NCBI RefSeq assembly: GCF_007713685.1
Contig: NZ_VMRJ01000004.1
Coordinates: 219,602-283,601, forward strand
Length of the DNA: 64,000 bases
Origin: Hymenobacter setariae
GTDB lineage: Bacteria > Bacteroidota > Bacteroidia > Cytophagales > Hymenobacteraceae
Direction of reading: 5' to 3'
The notes under the pieces: generated by a model
The model's database searches: none
The model's input: only the letters and a program-made list of their open reading frames with translations
What the model was told of the DNA's origin: nothing
Part shown: piece by piece, positions 45,996 through 54,945 of the stretch
How positions within the stretch are numbered: the stretch's first letter is position 1
How the letters are laid out: the number at the start of each line of letters is the position of its first letter
Made by a program: the position numbers and the translations under genes

Positions 45996-46496
45996 TTAGT
46001 CTTCTTCAGGACCACCCAGGAGCTTCCAGGCTTCTTCGTTGCCTTGCTGGCCGGCTAGGTGCAGGGCGGTGAGGCCGCGCACATCGCGCAGCGTGGCATC
46101 GGCGCCGGCTTCGAGGAGAATTTTCACTAGCTCGTTGCGTCCGAAGAGGGTGGCAAACATGAGCGCCGTGCCGCCGTTGCCGTTGGTGAGGTCGAGGGCC
46201 GCACCGCGCTCGATGAGCAGGCGGGCAATGTCGGCGTAGCCTTTGAAGGCCACGCCCATGAGGGCCGAGTTGCCGCTGGCATCTTGCAGGTTGAGGTCGG
46301 CCCCGCGGTCGATGAGCAGGCGGGCGGCGTCGATATGGTCGTCGTAAGTAGCCAGGATGAGAGCCGAGTGGCCTTTGCCATTCTGGGCGTTAATGTCTAG
46401 CTGGGGGTCTTGAAGCAGCTGCTCGATGTCGGCTACGTCGCCGCGGCGGGCGGCATCGTAGAGCAGGTCGATAGGTTGGGTGGAAGTGAAAGCCAT
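45996..46496 (-). CDS. Ankyrin-repeat protein (AnkB-like by context)
   Basis: The 166-residue cytosolic protein is made almost entirely of ankyrin repeats: about five units of 33 residues with consensus pieces GHSALILATYDDHIDAARLL, GNSALMGVAFKGYADIARLL, GGTALMFATLFGRNELVKIL and GLTALHLAGQQGNEEAWKLL. No signal peptide is seen. It converges on katG. In Pseudomonas an ankyrin protein next to katB is needed for full catalase function; that link here is inference from position only. Confidence 0.88.
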   Translation of the reverse strand: MAFTSTQPIDLLYDAARRGDVADIEQLLQDPQLDINAQNGKGHSALILATYDDHIDAARLLIDRGADLNLQDASGNSALMGVAFKGYADIARLLIERGAALDLTNGNGGTALMFATLFGRNELVKILLEAGADATLRDVRGLTALHLAGQQGNEEAWKLLGGPEED

Positions 46497-46619
46497 GATG
46501 TCTTTAAGGAATTAAGCTCGCCTACGACAACCTAGGGGGCTGGGATGTTTGCGAGTAGTAGCGGGGACTTTGAATTGGCAGGTATTAAATAGGCAGCACT
46601 CACAGGCTAAAGGCTCATG

Positions 46620-46805
46620 CTACTGCATATTACGAATGAGGGCGGCGTAAAACCAGATAACCTCAGCATAGGCCGTAGGGCGCAGGCGCTCGTTGGTGCC
46701 GTGCAGGCGCTCGATAGATTTCTGGTCTATAAGCAAGGGCGAAAAGCGATAGGTAGCCTGCGGGCTTAGGTGGGCGTAGGTGCGGGCTGCTAGTAATTCG
46801 TGCAT
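46620..46805 (-). pseudogene. Remnant of an M20-family peptidase (C-terminus only)
   Basis: The last 50 or so residues of a minus-strand frame, TYAHLSPQATYRFSPLLID then IERLHGTNERL and EVIWFYAALIRNMQ, match the C-terminal end of M20 peptidases of the PM20D1/CPS1 type, where HGxNER and the FY..LI helix are conserved. The remaining approx. 400 residues with metal ligands are absent, and the upstream part of the frame resembles nothing. The TDxRH metal-site region that should precede it is degraded to AART. I read it as a decayed gene fragment. It might instead be a fortuitous frame, but the match is over several motifs in order. Confidence 0.6.
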
Positions 46806-46994
46806 TGCCAAGCAGCCAGACGGCTTTTCGGAGGCTAAGTGCACATCTAAAAACCTCCGCAACCTGCTCGAAAGACTAGGTATTTGTACTGATATAAATA
46901 GCGTATTAGTTAGGAGTAAAAACCAGTATGTAGTGCCTAGGTTAGGTGCGGCGGCGGGCCGAAGTTTGCCACCCCGTTTCACTTGTTTTCTTTT

Positions 46995-47426
46995 ATGCTC
47001 ATCAATTCGCTTCCTGATACGGATGGCAGCCGGTGTACCCTCACGTTTGAAGAACCTGATAAATGGCTGCGCGCAACCTGGCGCGGCTTTATAGACTCGG
47101 AAGAAGCCCTGCGCGGAGCCGACAATTATTTAAAGCAACTAGCTAGTATTCATTGCTCCTATCTACTCAACGACAACTCCGACCTGCGCGGCCCTTGGTT
47201 TGATTCGCTTGATTGGCTCATGCGCATTTGGGCGCCGCAGGCTGCGCGCATGGGCCTGCGCTACGTGGCGCATGTGGTGCAGGCCGACACGAAGCACGAC
47301 ACCATCACAAACACTCCGCTTACTCCTGGCACCTGCTTGTTCGAGTTACAGTTTTTCGACAACGTGCCCGAAGCTGAGGAGTGGCTGCGCGTTTGCCAGA
47401 CCAAGTTTCCGGCTACCGTTCGGTAG
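46995..47426 (+). CDS. STAS/SpoIIAA-like small protein of unknown role, paralogue B
   Basis: This 143-residue protein (from ATG 46995, MLINSLPDTDG) has the same length and layout as the protein at 16483-16914: a strand-rich N-terminus ending in LRATWRGF, a central helix, LNDNSDLRGPW, the helix DWLMRIWAPQAARMGLRY, a strand, and a C-terminal helix VPEAEEWLRV. Shared RIW and aromatic spacing suggest common origin. The fold resembles SpoIIAA/STAS proteins. It ends 16 bases before the convergent reductase gene. Function unknown. Confidence 0.7.
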   Translation: MLINSLPDTDGSRCTLTFEEPDKWLRATWRGFIDSEEALRGADNYLKQLASIHCSYLLNDNSDLRGPWFDSLDWLMRIWAPQAARMGLRYVAHVVQADTKHDTITNTPLTPGTCLFELQFFDNVPEAEEWLRVCQTKFPATVR

Positions 47427-47442
47427 GCGGCCGGGGCTGGCC

Positions 47443-48600
47443 CTACCCTAGCAGCCGCTGCAAGCGGCGGCCCAGACCCGGCAGCTGCGCTAGGCGTGCC
47501 CCTAGGTTAAGCAGCCACGGTCGAGTGCCCAGCAGCCGCATGAGGCGGTAGTTGCGGGCCAGCACCGGCCCGAGCTGCCGCTGCACTTCAGCGTCGTAGG
47601 CTTGCATAAAATCGGCGCTGAAATCGTGCTGAGTCATGCAGCGCCAGGCCTGCGCGGCGGCCATAATGCCGCTGCGCACGGCCATGTCGATGCCGTGACC
47701 CTGCAAGGGGTCGATAAGCGAGGCCGCATCGCCGCACAACATGAAGCGCGCCCCGCTGCACCGGCGCTGCCGCCCGCCGCCCATCGGCAGCCCAAAGCCC
47801 AGCACCGGCCCCAGCTGCCGCGCTTCGCGAAAGCGGCCAGCCAGCTCGGGGTGCGTCCGCACGGTGTCGAGCAGCAGCTGCTTGAGGTCGACTTTGTGCT
47901 TAGCCACAAGCTCGGACAGCATACCTAGGCCCACGTTGTAGCGCCCCGCCCCCACCGGAAACAGCCAGCAATAGCCAGCCAGGTAGTTTTGGCTAAAGAA
48001 AAACTCGGTGGTGCCTGACTCGGTGCCAGCCACATTTTCGAAATAAGCCCGCACACCCGCGCTGTGGTGGGCGCGGGCTAGGCGTGGCTCGGGCAGCAGG
48101 CGGCGGCCCACTGCCGAGTTGGCGCCGTCGCAGCCTATCACTAGGCGGGCGGTGATTTCGGTACCGTCGGCTAGGTGCAGCTGCACGTGATTGGGCGTGA
48201 TTTCTAGTGTTTTTAACGCCGCGTTTTCCCGTATCTCGGTATCTGTAAACCGGCGCACCAGCGCAAATAAGGCGGCATCAAAATCGAGGCGCGGACTGTT
48301 AAAAGTGCGCAAATTCCAGTGCATGTAGAAGCTCGCACCGCTGGGCGCCACAATGCGGCTGCGGCGCACGTCGTCGCGCGGCTCTAGCTGCCACAGGGCC
48401 TCGACATAAGCCGGGTCGAGCTGGCGCAACGCCTTGAGGGCGTGACCCGGCACGGCATCCCCGCAGATTTTATCGCGCGGAAAAGTAGCCTTGTCGAGCA
48501 GCAGCACCCGCAGGCCACTACCGCGCAAAGCCAGCGCGCAAGCCGTGCCGGCTGGCCCGGCCCCCACTATGGCAATGTCGTAGTCTACTTCGGTTGGCAC
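47443..48600 (-). CDS. FAD-dependent oxidoreductase, geranylgeranyl reductase family
   Basis: The 385-residue flavoprotein has the FAD dinucleotide motif YDIAIVGAGPAGTACALAL (about 6-24), the LLLDKATFPRDKICGD block of geranylgeranyl reductases, the second FAD motif ARLVIGCDGANSAVGR and the third MLCGDAASLIDPLQGHGID. Members reduce isoprenoid double bonds or act on related lipids; menaquinone or carotenoid tailoring is possible. The GTG at 48600 is chosen because an ATG at 48639 lies inside a terminator hairpin of the upstream gene. Convergent with the STAS-like gene. Confidence 0.85.
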   Translation of the reverse strand: MPTEVDYDIAIVGAGPAGTACALALRGSGLRVLLLDKATFPRDKICGDAVPGHALKALRQLDPAYVEALWQLEPRDDVRRSRIVAPSGASFYMHWNLRTFNSPRLDFDAALFALVRRFTDTEIRENAALKTLEITPNHVQLHLADGTEITARLVIGCDGANSAVGRRLLPEPRLARAHHSAGVRAYFENVAGTESGTTEFFFSQNYLAGYCWLFPVGAGRYNVGLGMLSELVAKHKVDLKQLLLDTVRTHPELAGRFREARQLGPVLGFGLPMGGGRQRRCSGARFMLCGDAASLIDPLQGHGIDMAVRSGIMAAAQAWRCMTQHDFSADFMQAYDAEVQRQLGPVLARNYRLMRLLGTRPWLLNLGARLAQLPGLGRRLQRLLG

Positions 48601-48636
48601 GCGGTAAAGGTAGCGGCCACCCAGGGCTCCTACGTA

Positions 48637-48674
48637 CAAAAGCGCCCTCCCCGGTCGAGGAAGGCGCTTTTTAT
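48637..48674. terminator. Terminator between the SDR and reductase genes
   Basis: AGCGCCCTCC pairs with GGAAGGCGCT (one mismatch), followed by TTTTATT on plus and TTTTG on minus. Placed just after the minus-strand SDR stop at 48700. Confidence 0.7.
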
Positions 48675-48699
48675 TAGCTGCTAAAGTGCTTACTTCAGC

Positions 48700-49770
48700 T
48701 TAGTTATCCGTCACGGCTACACCCGAATCGTGGCCGTGATGCACGGGCACACCAGCATCCTTCAGCCCATTGCGCGAGCGGCTCGAAATAAGCGCAATCG
48801 TGGCGGCTAGGCCCGTGGCGGCAGCCAAGCCAGCCAGCACCGGGTGCAGGGTAGCGCGGGTATAGAGGCTGGTTTCCATTACGTGGCCGGGGTTGCTACC
48901 GCGCACTTTGGCGTGAGGGCCGTTGGGGCGGTGCAGCGAGCCGGCGGGGTCTACGGCGCGAGTGCCCTCTTGCTTTTGCTGGGCCACGCCGGTTTTGGCT
49001 TCTACCCAGTCCATCACGCCGGGGGCGTACTTATTAGTAGTGCTCATGAGCTTGCCGCCGCCACCCACGTAGATGTCGCGCACCGGGTGCGTGGCGGCGT
49101 GTAAGATGGCCTTGGCTACTTCCTCAGGGGCGTATACAGGCTGAGGCAACTTAGGCTTCTCGGGCAAGTAGTTGCGGGCGTGCTCGGGGAAGGGCGTATC
49201 AATGGCGGCGGGCTTGATGAGCGTCACGGACACGGGCGCTTTCTCATCAGCTAGCTCGATGCGCAGAGCATCGGTAAAGCCCTTCACGGCGTGCTTGCTA
49301 GAAGCGTACATACCTTGGATAGGCACGGCCACGTCACTTACCACGCTACCTAGGTTAATGAGGGCGCCGCCGTGCTTCTTCAGGTGCTTAAGGGCTTCGA
49401 GCGAGCCGTTTACAATGCCCCAAAAGTTGGTTTCGTACAGTTTTTTGAAGTCTTCGAGCTTGCCTTGCTCTAGCTTGCCCCACATGCCTACGCCGGCATT
49501 GTTAACCCACGTATCGAGGGCGCCGAAGTTAGAGTGAGCGGCTTCGTGGATGCGGCGCACGGCGGCGGGGTCGGCCACGTCGGCGGCTACCACGGCCACG
49601 CGGCTGCCTAGTTGGCGGGCCACGGTGTCGAGGTCAGCCTGCGAGCGGGCAGCCAGTACCAGGCGAGCCCCAGCTTTGTGGGCGGCTTTGGCCGTAGCCA
49701 AGCCAATGCCGCTAGTGGCGCCGGTAATTACAATAACTTGTTGGTCGAGGGGCTTGAGTTTGAGAGCCAT
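48700..49770 (-). CDS. SDR-family oxidoreductase with C-terminal membrane segment
   Basis: The 356-residue protein has a classical SDR domain (VIVITGATSGIGLATAKAAH, WVNNAGVGMW, NLGSVVSDVAVPIQGMYASSKHAVKGF with YxxxK) and an extra C-terminal region of about 110 residues with a hydrophobic stretch (LAGLAAATGLAATIALISS). This is a common Bacteroidota form that may be anchored in the membrane. Substrate unknown. The start is 49770. It precedes the geranylgeranyl reductase-like gene on the same strand, separated by a terminator. Confidence 0.9.
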   Translation of the reverse strand: MALKLKPLDQQVIVITGATSGIGLATAKAAHKAGARLVLAARSQADLDTVARQLGSRVAVVAADVADPAAVRRIHEAAHSNFGALDTWVNNAGVGMWGKLEQGKLEDFKKLYETNFWGIVNGSLEALKHLKKHGGALINLGSVVSDVAVPIQGMYASSKHAVKGFTDALRIELADEKAPVSVTLIKPAAIDTPFPEHARNYLPEKPKLPQPVYAPEEVAKAILHAATHPVRDIYVGGGGKLMSTTNKYAPGVMDWVEAKTGVAQQKQEGTRAVDPAGSLHRPNGPHAKVRGSNPGHVMETSLYTRATLHPVLAGLAAATGLAATIALISSRSRNGLKDAGVPVHHGHDSGVAVTDN

Positions 49771-50010
49771 GTGAGGGGAAGAGCGGAAGTAAAAAAAGAA
49801 GCGTACCCAACGGGCACGCTAGCTGTACGGCCTAGGGTCGTAAATAGATAGGTCGAGCTTATCATAACAAACCCCACTAGCTGGCAATAGCGCGCGCCGC
49901 GAAGCATCTCGGGTGGCACAGTAAACTCAGCCGTCGCAGTCGCTAATAAGCGAGATACTTCGCTACGCGCGTCATAACCAACTAACCTCTGCCTGTGCCG
50001 CCCCGCGCCC

Positions 50011-50018
50011 TACCTTTG
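50011..50018 (+). promoter_or_regulatory. Putative -7 box (TACCTTTG) of dxr
   Basis: Exact TAnnTTTG match 18 bases before the dxr ATG, so a short leader. Confidence 0.5.
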
Positions 50019-50036
50019 AGTATCTATTAACGACGA

Positions 50037-51200
50037 ATGACGGATTCTTTTTCTATAAAAACTCTGGCCTTGCTGGGCTCTACGGGCTCTATCGGCACGC
50101 AGGCGCTGGAGGTGGTGCGCGAGCAGCGCAGCCGCTTTCGGGTAGCGGTGCTCACGGCCGGGCGGCAGTGGGAGCTATTGGTGGCCCAAGCCCGCGAGTT
50201 TAGGCCCGCCGCCGTGGTCATCGGCGATGACTATTATCAGCAAACCAAAGCGGCCCTGGCCGACCAGCCCGAAACCGAAGTGCTGGCCGGTGACGCGGCC
50301 CTCACCGAAGTAGTGCAGCGCCCCGATATCGACGTGGTGCTCACGGCGCTAGTAGGCTACGCCGGCCTGCCGCCCACGGTGGCTGCCATCCGAGCCGGCA
50401 AAGACATCGCCCTAGCCAATAAAGAAACCTTGGTAGTAGCCGGCGAGCTGATAACCAACCTTGTACAGCAGTACGGCGTAAAAGTACTACCCGTCGATTC
50501 GGAGCACTCGGCCATTTTTCAGTGTTTGGTAGGCGAAGAACAGAACCCCATTGAGAAGGTCATTCTGACAGCGTCAGGAGGACCGTTCCGAGGGCGGTCG
50601 GCCCAAGACCTAGCTCACATTACCAAAGCCCAGGCCCTGAAGCACCCCAACTGGACGATGGGCGCCAAAATCACTATTGACTCGGCCACGCTCATGAACA
50701 AGGGGCTGGAAGTGATTGAGGCCAAGTGGCTGTTCAATCTTGCTAACGAGCAAGTTGATGTCGTGGTGCACCCGCAGAGCATTGTGCACTCGCTGGTGCA
50801 GTTTGAAGATGGCTCGCTGAAGGCGCAGCTTGGCCTGCCCGACATGAAGCTGCCCATTCAGTACGCCCTAGGGTACCCCCAGCGGCTACGCAATGACTTT
50901 CCTAGGTTCTCGTTTTTGCAGTACCCCACGCTTACCTTCGAGGCGCCCGACCTAGGTACGTTTCGGCACTTGCCGCTGGCCTACAGCGCCATGCAGCGCG
51001 GCGGCAGTGCCGCCTGCGTGCTCAACGCCGCCAACGAAGTAGCCGTGGCCGCATTTTTGCAAGACCAAGTAAGCTTCCTAGGTATGGCCGACGTGGTGGC
51101 TGAGTGCCTAGGCCGGGTGCCGTATCTTGCGGCCCCAACCCTGGCCGACTACGCTGCCACCGATGCCGAAGCGCGGCGCGTAGCAACTAGTTTGCTGTAA
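50037..51200 (+). CDS. dxr: 1-deoxy-D-xylulose 5-phosphate reductoisomerase
   Basis: The 387-residue enzyme makes MEP in the non-mevalonate isoprenoid pathway. Signatures: NADPH loop LLGSTGSIGTQALEVV, IALANKETLVVAGE, the substrate region PVDSEHSAIFQC, LTASGGPFRG and MNKGLEVIEAKWLF with metal ligands, and HPQSIVHSLVQFEDGS. Length is normal. A REP-like element lies between dxr and rseP. The pair dxr-rseP is a common bacterial order. Confidence 0.97.
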   Translation: MTDSFSIKTLALLGSTGSIGTQALEVVREQRSRFRVAVLTAGRQWELLVAQAREFRPAAVVIGDDYYQQTKAALADQPETEVLAGDAALTEVVQRPDIDVVLTALVGYAGLPPTVAAIRAGKDIALANKETLVVAGELITNLVQQYGVKVLPVDSEHSAIFQCLVGEEQNPIEKVILTASGGPFRGRSAQDLAHITKAQALKHPNWTMGAKITIDSATLMNKGLEVIEAKWLFNLANEQVDVVVHPQSIVHSLVQFEDGSLKAQLGLPDMKLPIQYALGYPQRLRNDFPRFSFLQYPTLTFEAPDLGTFRHLPLAYSAMQRGGSAACVLNAANEVAVAAFLQDQVSFLGMADVVAECLGRVPYLAAPTLADYAATDAEARRVATSLL

Positions 51201-51207
51201 AAAATGG

Positions 51208-51316
51208 TTGTCATGCTGACGGAGGAAGCATCTTATCGCGGCTCCTTTAGTCAGAATACTAGTACCCCCCGAGCGTTGCGAACGAGATAAGATGCTTCGC
51301 AGGCTCCGCATGACAG
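51208..51316. repeat. REP-like palindrome, copy 3
   Basis: Left arm TTGTCATGCTGACGGAGGAA from 51208 and right arm GATAAGATGCTTCGCAGGCT from 51286 pair imperfectly. Loop about 50 bases. It starts 8 bases after the dxr stop and ends 23 before rseP. The right arm GATAAGATGCTTCGC is identical in copy 2. Confidence 0.7.
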
Positions 51317-51338
51317 TTAGTTTAACTACTTCCCTCCT

Positions 51339-52679
51339 TTGGAAATTCTCGTTATGATTGGCCAGCTGGTGCTGGGCCTTTCGCTGCTAGTGGGCTTGCA
51401 CGAGTTCGGGCACTTTGCCTTCGCCAAGCTTTTCAAGATTAAAGTCACTAAGTTTTACATCTTTTTTGACTTCCTGTTTCCGCTACCCAACGTACTCAAC
51501 TTCAGCTTGCTGAAGAAGAAAGTGGGCGAAACCGAGTACGGCATTGGCTGGTTTCCGCTGGGAGGCTACGTGGCTATCCACGGCATGGTCGATGAAACGC
51601 AGGATGCCGATGCCCTGGCCGGCCCGCCGCAGCCCGACGAGTTCAGGAGCAAGCCGGCTTGGCAGCGTCTGCTGGTGATGTTGGGCGGCATCATCATGAA
51701 CGTGATTACGGGCATCGCCATTTTCACGGCCCTCACCTTTAAGTACGGCGAGAACTACCTGCCCGCCTCGGAGGCCAAGTACGGCGTAGTGCCCAACGGC
51801 CTAGGTCGCCAGATTGGCCTGCGCGCCGGCGATAAGATTGTGAAAATCAACGGCCGTCCCTTCAGCGAGTTTGACGAAGTGCGTAGCGCCGACGTTATTT
51901 TGGGCTCGCACGCTTTCTACACCGTAGAGCGTAATGGCCAGCTGATGGATATTAACATTCCGGCCAACTTCATGGACCGCCTAGCCAAGCAGGGCGACAG
52001 CATTTTTGTAGAAGCCCGCACGCCCTTCACCGTGAAGCGGGTGGTGGGCGGTACGCCCGCTGCCAAAGCCGGCCTGCAAGCTGGCGATGCGGTTACGGCC
52101 GTGGGCAACATGCCGACCCCCTACTTCGACCGCCTGCAAGCGGCGTTGCGCCTCAACGCGGGCAAAACGACGACGCTCGCCGTGGAGCGCGCCGGCCAGA
52201 AGCTGACCTTGCCCATTACCGTAAACCAGGACGGGCGCATTGGCTTTGAGCCGCTGCCCGCGCTGCACTACAGCCAGCGCCACTACTCATTGCTGGGCTC
52301 GGTGCCGCAGGGCACTTCCCAGGCCTTCGGCATTATTGGGGCGCAGGCCAAGGCATTTGGCAAGATTATCCGCCGCGAGGCCTCAGCCTCCGAAAGCCTA
52401 GGTGGCCCAGTCGAGATTGCCCAGCAGTATGGTGGGCAGTGGGACTGGCTGCGCTTCTGGCTGCTCACCGGTTCGCTGAGCATGGTGCTTGCCTTCATGA
52501 ACTTGCTGCCCATTCCGGCCCTCGATGGCGGGCACGTGGTATTCTTGCTCTACGAGATGATACTGCGCCGTAAGCCTTCCGATGCCTTCCTTGAAAACGC
52601 CCAGCGCGTAGGCACGGCGCTGATTTTAATGCTGATGCTCTACGTGATTGTGCTCAAGCCCATTCTCAAGCATTTTTAG
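51339..52679 (+). CDS. rseP: Site-2 intramembrane zinc protease RseP
   Basis: The 446-residue membrane protease cleaves transmembrane anti-sigma factors and remnant signal peptides. First membrane segment contains the zinc motif GLHEFGHFAFAK (about 21-32); two PDZ domains follow in the middle, with GLQAGDAVTAVG in the second; the last third has LNLLPIPALDGGH, the LDG metal motif. The TTG start at 51339 (MEILVMIGQ) is preferred because homologues begin ME-x-L-x-x-GQ; an ATG at 51354 is the alternative and would drop five residues. Confidence 0.95.
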   Translation: MEILVMIGQLVLGLSLLVGLHEFGHFAFAKLFKIKVTKFYIFFDFLFPLPNVLNFSLLKKKVGETEYGIGWFPLGGYVAIHGMVDETQDADALAGPPQPDEFRSKPAWQRLLVMLGGIIMNVITGIAIFTALTFKYGENYLPASEAKYGVVPNGLGRQIGLRAGDKIVKINGRPFSEFDEVRSADVILGSHAFYTVERNGQLMDINIPANFMDRLAKQGDSIFVEARTPFTVKRVVGGTPAAKAGLQAGDAVTAVGNMPTPYFDRLQAALRLNAGKTTTLAVERAGQKLTLPITVNQDGRIGFEPLPALHYSQRHYSLLGSVPQGTSQAFGIIGAQAKAFGKIIRREASASESLGGPVEIAQQYGGQWDWLRFWLLTGSLSMVLAFMNLLPIPALDGGHVVFLLYEMILRRKPSDAFLENAQRVGTALILMLMLYVIVLKPILKHF

Positions 52680-52702
52680 CCCGCGGCAAAAGCCTTAATT
52701 TT

Positions 52703-52739
52703 AGGAGCGCGATTCTCAGAGAGTCGCGCTCCTTTTTAG
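52703..52739 (+). terminator. Intrinsic terminator of rseP, abutting the next start codon
   Basis: AGGAGCGCGATTCTC pairs with GAGAGTCGCGCTCCT (one G-T) and runs into TTTTT. The DUF6702 ATG lies at 52743, 10 bases after the stem. Confidence 0.8.
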
Positions 52740-52742
52740 TTT

Positions 52743-53246
52743 ATGCGTCGTCTTGCTTTTCTCTCGCTGCTAGTGCCGCTGCTGGCGCTGGCCCGCCACA
52801 CCTACCACTCCAGCATTCTGGAGCTACGCATCAATCCGCAGCAGCAGCAGGTAGAGCTGGCGCTCAAAGTTTTTACAGACGACCTCGAAAACGCCCTTTC
52901 CAAGGGCCGCCCGCAGCATCTGACGCTGCAAGACCCGCGCATTGTGCCCTTGGCCGATGCCTACCTGCGCAGCCACCTCGAGCTGGCCTTGCCCTACACC
53001 TCTAGCCGCCAGCCGCGCCTACCGCTCACGCTCCAGTTTCTGGGCATGCAGCCCGAAAAGGATGCGTACTGGCTGTATGCTAAGGCCAAGCTACCCCGCG
53101 CAGCCACAGCGGTGTGGCTGCGCAACACAGTGCTGCTCGACCTATTTTCGGACCAGATGAACATCGTAAACGCCGAAGGCAACGATAAGAAAGTGAGTGA
53201 GCTGTACCGCGCTGGCCACGACCAGGCCGTGCTCACGCTGAAGTAG
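52743..53246 (+). CDS. DUF6702-family exported protein
   Basis: The 167-residue protein has a short signal peptide (MRRLAFLSLLVPLLALA) followed by HTYHSSILELRINPQQQQVELALKVFTDDLE, the DUF6702 hallmark, and ends with a compact beta-rich domain. Function is unknown. Its ATG lies only 10 bases after the rseP terminator stem; TAATTTTA at 52696-52703 is a weak -7-like box that would place the hairpin in its leader. It ends 11 bases before the convergent DUF2461 gene. Confidence 0.85.
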   Translation: MRRLAFLSLLVPLLALARHTYHSSILELRINPQQQQVELALKVFTDDLENALSKGRPQHLTLQDPRIVPLADAYLRSHLELALPYTSSRQPRLPLTLQFLGMQPEKDAYWLYAKAKLPRAATAVWLRNTVLLDLFSDQMNIVNAEGNDKKVSELYRAGHDQAVLTLK

Positions 53247-53257
53247 CAGCGCTTGCC

Positions 53258-53935
53258 TTAGCCAGCGTGCGTAGCGGCGGTCAGCCACTCACAAAACGGA
53301 CCTAGGGCCCGCAGCGCCGCCAGGATGTGCGCGCGAAAATCTTCCGCCCCCAGACGGCGCACCTCGGCATCGGGCAGCTCATGGCTGAGCAAGAAGCTCT
53401 TGTGCCGCAGCCACGTGGCATCGGGGTGGGTGGCCTCGTAGCCGGGTGGCATTTTCTTTAGTTGCTCGCCCCCTAGGCCCTGCGGAAAAAACTGGCGGGC
53501 AGTGGGCATCGCTAGCAGCTCGTGCAAGTCAGCGGCTTGATAATCTATTTCCTGGCGCACAGCCGCAAGCTGCTCTTTCGTAGGCTCGTAGAGACCGCCC
53601 GCCACCAGCGTTTGCCCATTGGGGCCAACTTGAACGTAGCGGCCAGCGGCATCGCCGTGCTTGCCGCCCGCGGCGAAATAGGCCGAGAAGTGCGTTTTGT
53701 AGGGCACTTTCACTTTGGAAAACCGCACGTCGCGGTAGATGCGGAAAATGCACTTCCGGGCGTCGAGGCCGGCCAGGGCGGGCTCGTCCTGGGTTAGCTC
53801 GCGTAGCCAGTAAGCCACGTCGGCTTCAAAAGCGGCGCGAAGCTGGTCGTAAGTGGTTTTGTGAGTTTGAAACCAATCGCGCTCGTTGTGGCGCGCCAGG
53901 TCTTGTAGAAAATCGAGGAGAGCAGCAGGGTTCAT
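53258..53935 (-). CDS. DUF2461-family protein
   Basis: The 225-residue cytosolic protein matches DUF2461 (TIGR02453): LLDFLQDLARHNERDWFQTHK (about 6-26), FRIYRDVRFSKVKVPYKTHF, GRYVQVGPNGQTLVAGGLYEP and a C-terminal helix. No activity has been assigned. The ATG at 53935 gives the usual start; an ATG 48 bases upstream adds unrelated residues. Confidence 0.92.
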   Translation of the reverse strand: MNPAALLDFLQDLARHNERDWFQTHKTTYDQLRAAFEADVAYWLRELTQDEPALAGLDARKCIFRIYRDVRFSKVKVPYKTHFSAYFAAGGKHGDAAGRYVQVGPNGQTLVAGGLYEPTKEQLAAVRQEIDYQAADLHELLAMPTARQFFPQGLGGEQLKKMPPGYEATHPDATWLRHKSFLLSHELPDAEVRRLGAEDFRAHILAALRALGPFCEWLTAATHAG

Positions 53936-54061
53936 AACAACAAAGTTGGCCGGGGCCTGAGCAAGCCCATACGTACCAGCCATGACCTAGGGCGTTAAAT
54001 TGATACCTAAGCTTATATCGTTGCTCGTACTTTTATCGTTGCTAAAGCATTCATTGCTCAA

Positions 54062-54799
54062 TTGTTTACACTTCTAAGCTTGCGCTTTCTTTTACTTCTT
54101 ATACTTGGCTTGCTAGTTCAGCCCGCTGCTTCTCAGACGCCGGCCATCTCCCCCACTTTCTGGCAGCAGCAGCTGGCCTACGCCCGCGTGCGGGCCGCCC
54201 ACGCCCGGTGCTGGCCGGTGCTTGTAGCTCGCCTGCAAGCGCAGCAACTCGACCCCGCTCGGCTAGAAGTCTTTTTCCGCCTTATCAAAACCAGTCGCCA
54301 GCTCGAAGTGTGGGCACGCAACCAGGGCGACGCCGTCTTTAAGCCACTGGGGTGTTACCCACTGGCAGCTACCTCGGGTACCCTAGGGCCCAAGCGCCAC
54401 GCCGGCGACGGGCAGGTGCCCGAAGGGTGCTACCACCTCGACCGCTTCAATCCGGTCAGCGCGTTCCACTTATCCTTAGGCCTCGACTACCCCAGCGCGG
54501 CCGATGTGCTGGCTACCGGCCTAGCTGACCCCGGCGGCGATATTTTCATCCACGGCTCCAACGTTACTGATGGCTGCCTGCCGCTCACCGACGCGCTGGT
54601 TGAAGAAGTGTACCTACTAGCCGTGGCGGCGCGGGCGGCCGGCCAGGCTAATATTGAGGTCCATATCTTCCCGTTTCCACTCACCGAAACAGAGTTAGCG
54701 CGCCGGGCGGCCAGCCCGCACGCAGCCTTCTGGCGAGAGTTGGCCCCCGCATATACCTATTTTGAGCAGCACCGGGTACCAGGGGTAATACAACCTTGA
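54062..54799 (+). CDS. L,D-transpeptidase (YkuD/YafK-like) exported protein
   Basis: The 245-residue exported protein has a signal peptide (FLLLLILGLLVQPAASQ) and a YkuD-like domain: KTSRQLEVWARNQGD, PEGCYHLDRFNP, and the catalytic motif IFIHGSNVTDGCLPLTD with His and Cys. L,D-transpeptidases cross-link or attach peptidoglycan peptides; the YafK subgroup often acts as hydrolase or amidase on Lpp links. Start is a TTG at 54062; no in-frame ATG precedes the signal peptide, so the exact start is uncertain. Confidence 0.87.
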   Translation: MFTLLSLRFLLLLILGLLVQPAASQTPAISPTFWQQQLAYARVRAAHARCWPVLVARLQAQQLDPARLEVFFRLIKTSRQLEVWARNQGDAVFKPLGCYPLAATSGTLGPKRHAGDGQVPEGCYHLDRFNPVSAFHLSLGLDYPSAADVLATGLADPGGDIFIHGSNVTDGCLPLTDALVEEVYLLAVAARAAGQANIEVHIFPFPLTETELARRAASPHAAFWRELAPAYTYFEQHRVPGVIQP

Positions 54800-54931
54800 T
54801 TTTCTGCGCAGTTCATAGTGAGAGCGAGGCTCAGCCTACTTAGCCTCCTTCAGTAGTACCTAGGCCCGATACAGTGCTTAAGATACGTCTAACTGGAAAG
54901 CGGAGCTCTTAGCCGCCGTACCGGCTCGCAG

Positions 54932-54939
54932 TATCTTTA
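54932..54939 (+). promoter_or_regulatory. Putative -7 box (TATCTTTA) of the GT-C gene
   Basis: TAnnTTTA, one base from consensus, 6 bases before the ATG at 54946; implies a leaderless or near-leaderless mRNA. Confidence 0.35.
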
Positions 54940-54945
54940 CCGCCA

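Noticed and set aside
46806..46982. N-terminal part of the frame containing the M20 remnant
   Set aside because: The translated 60 residues match nothing and have no start signal; only the C-terminal part looks like coding history.
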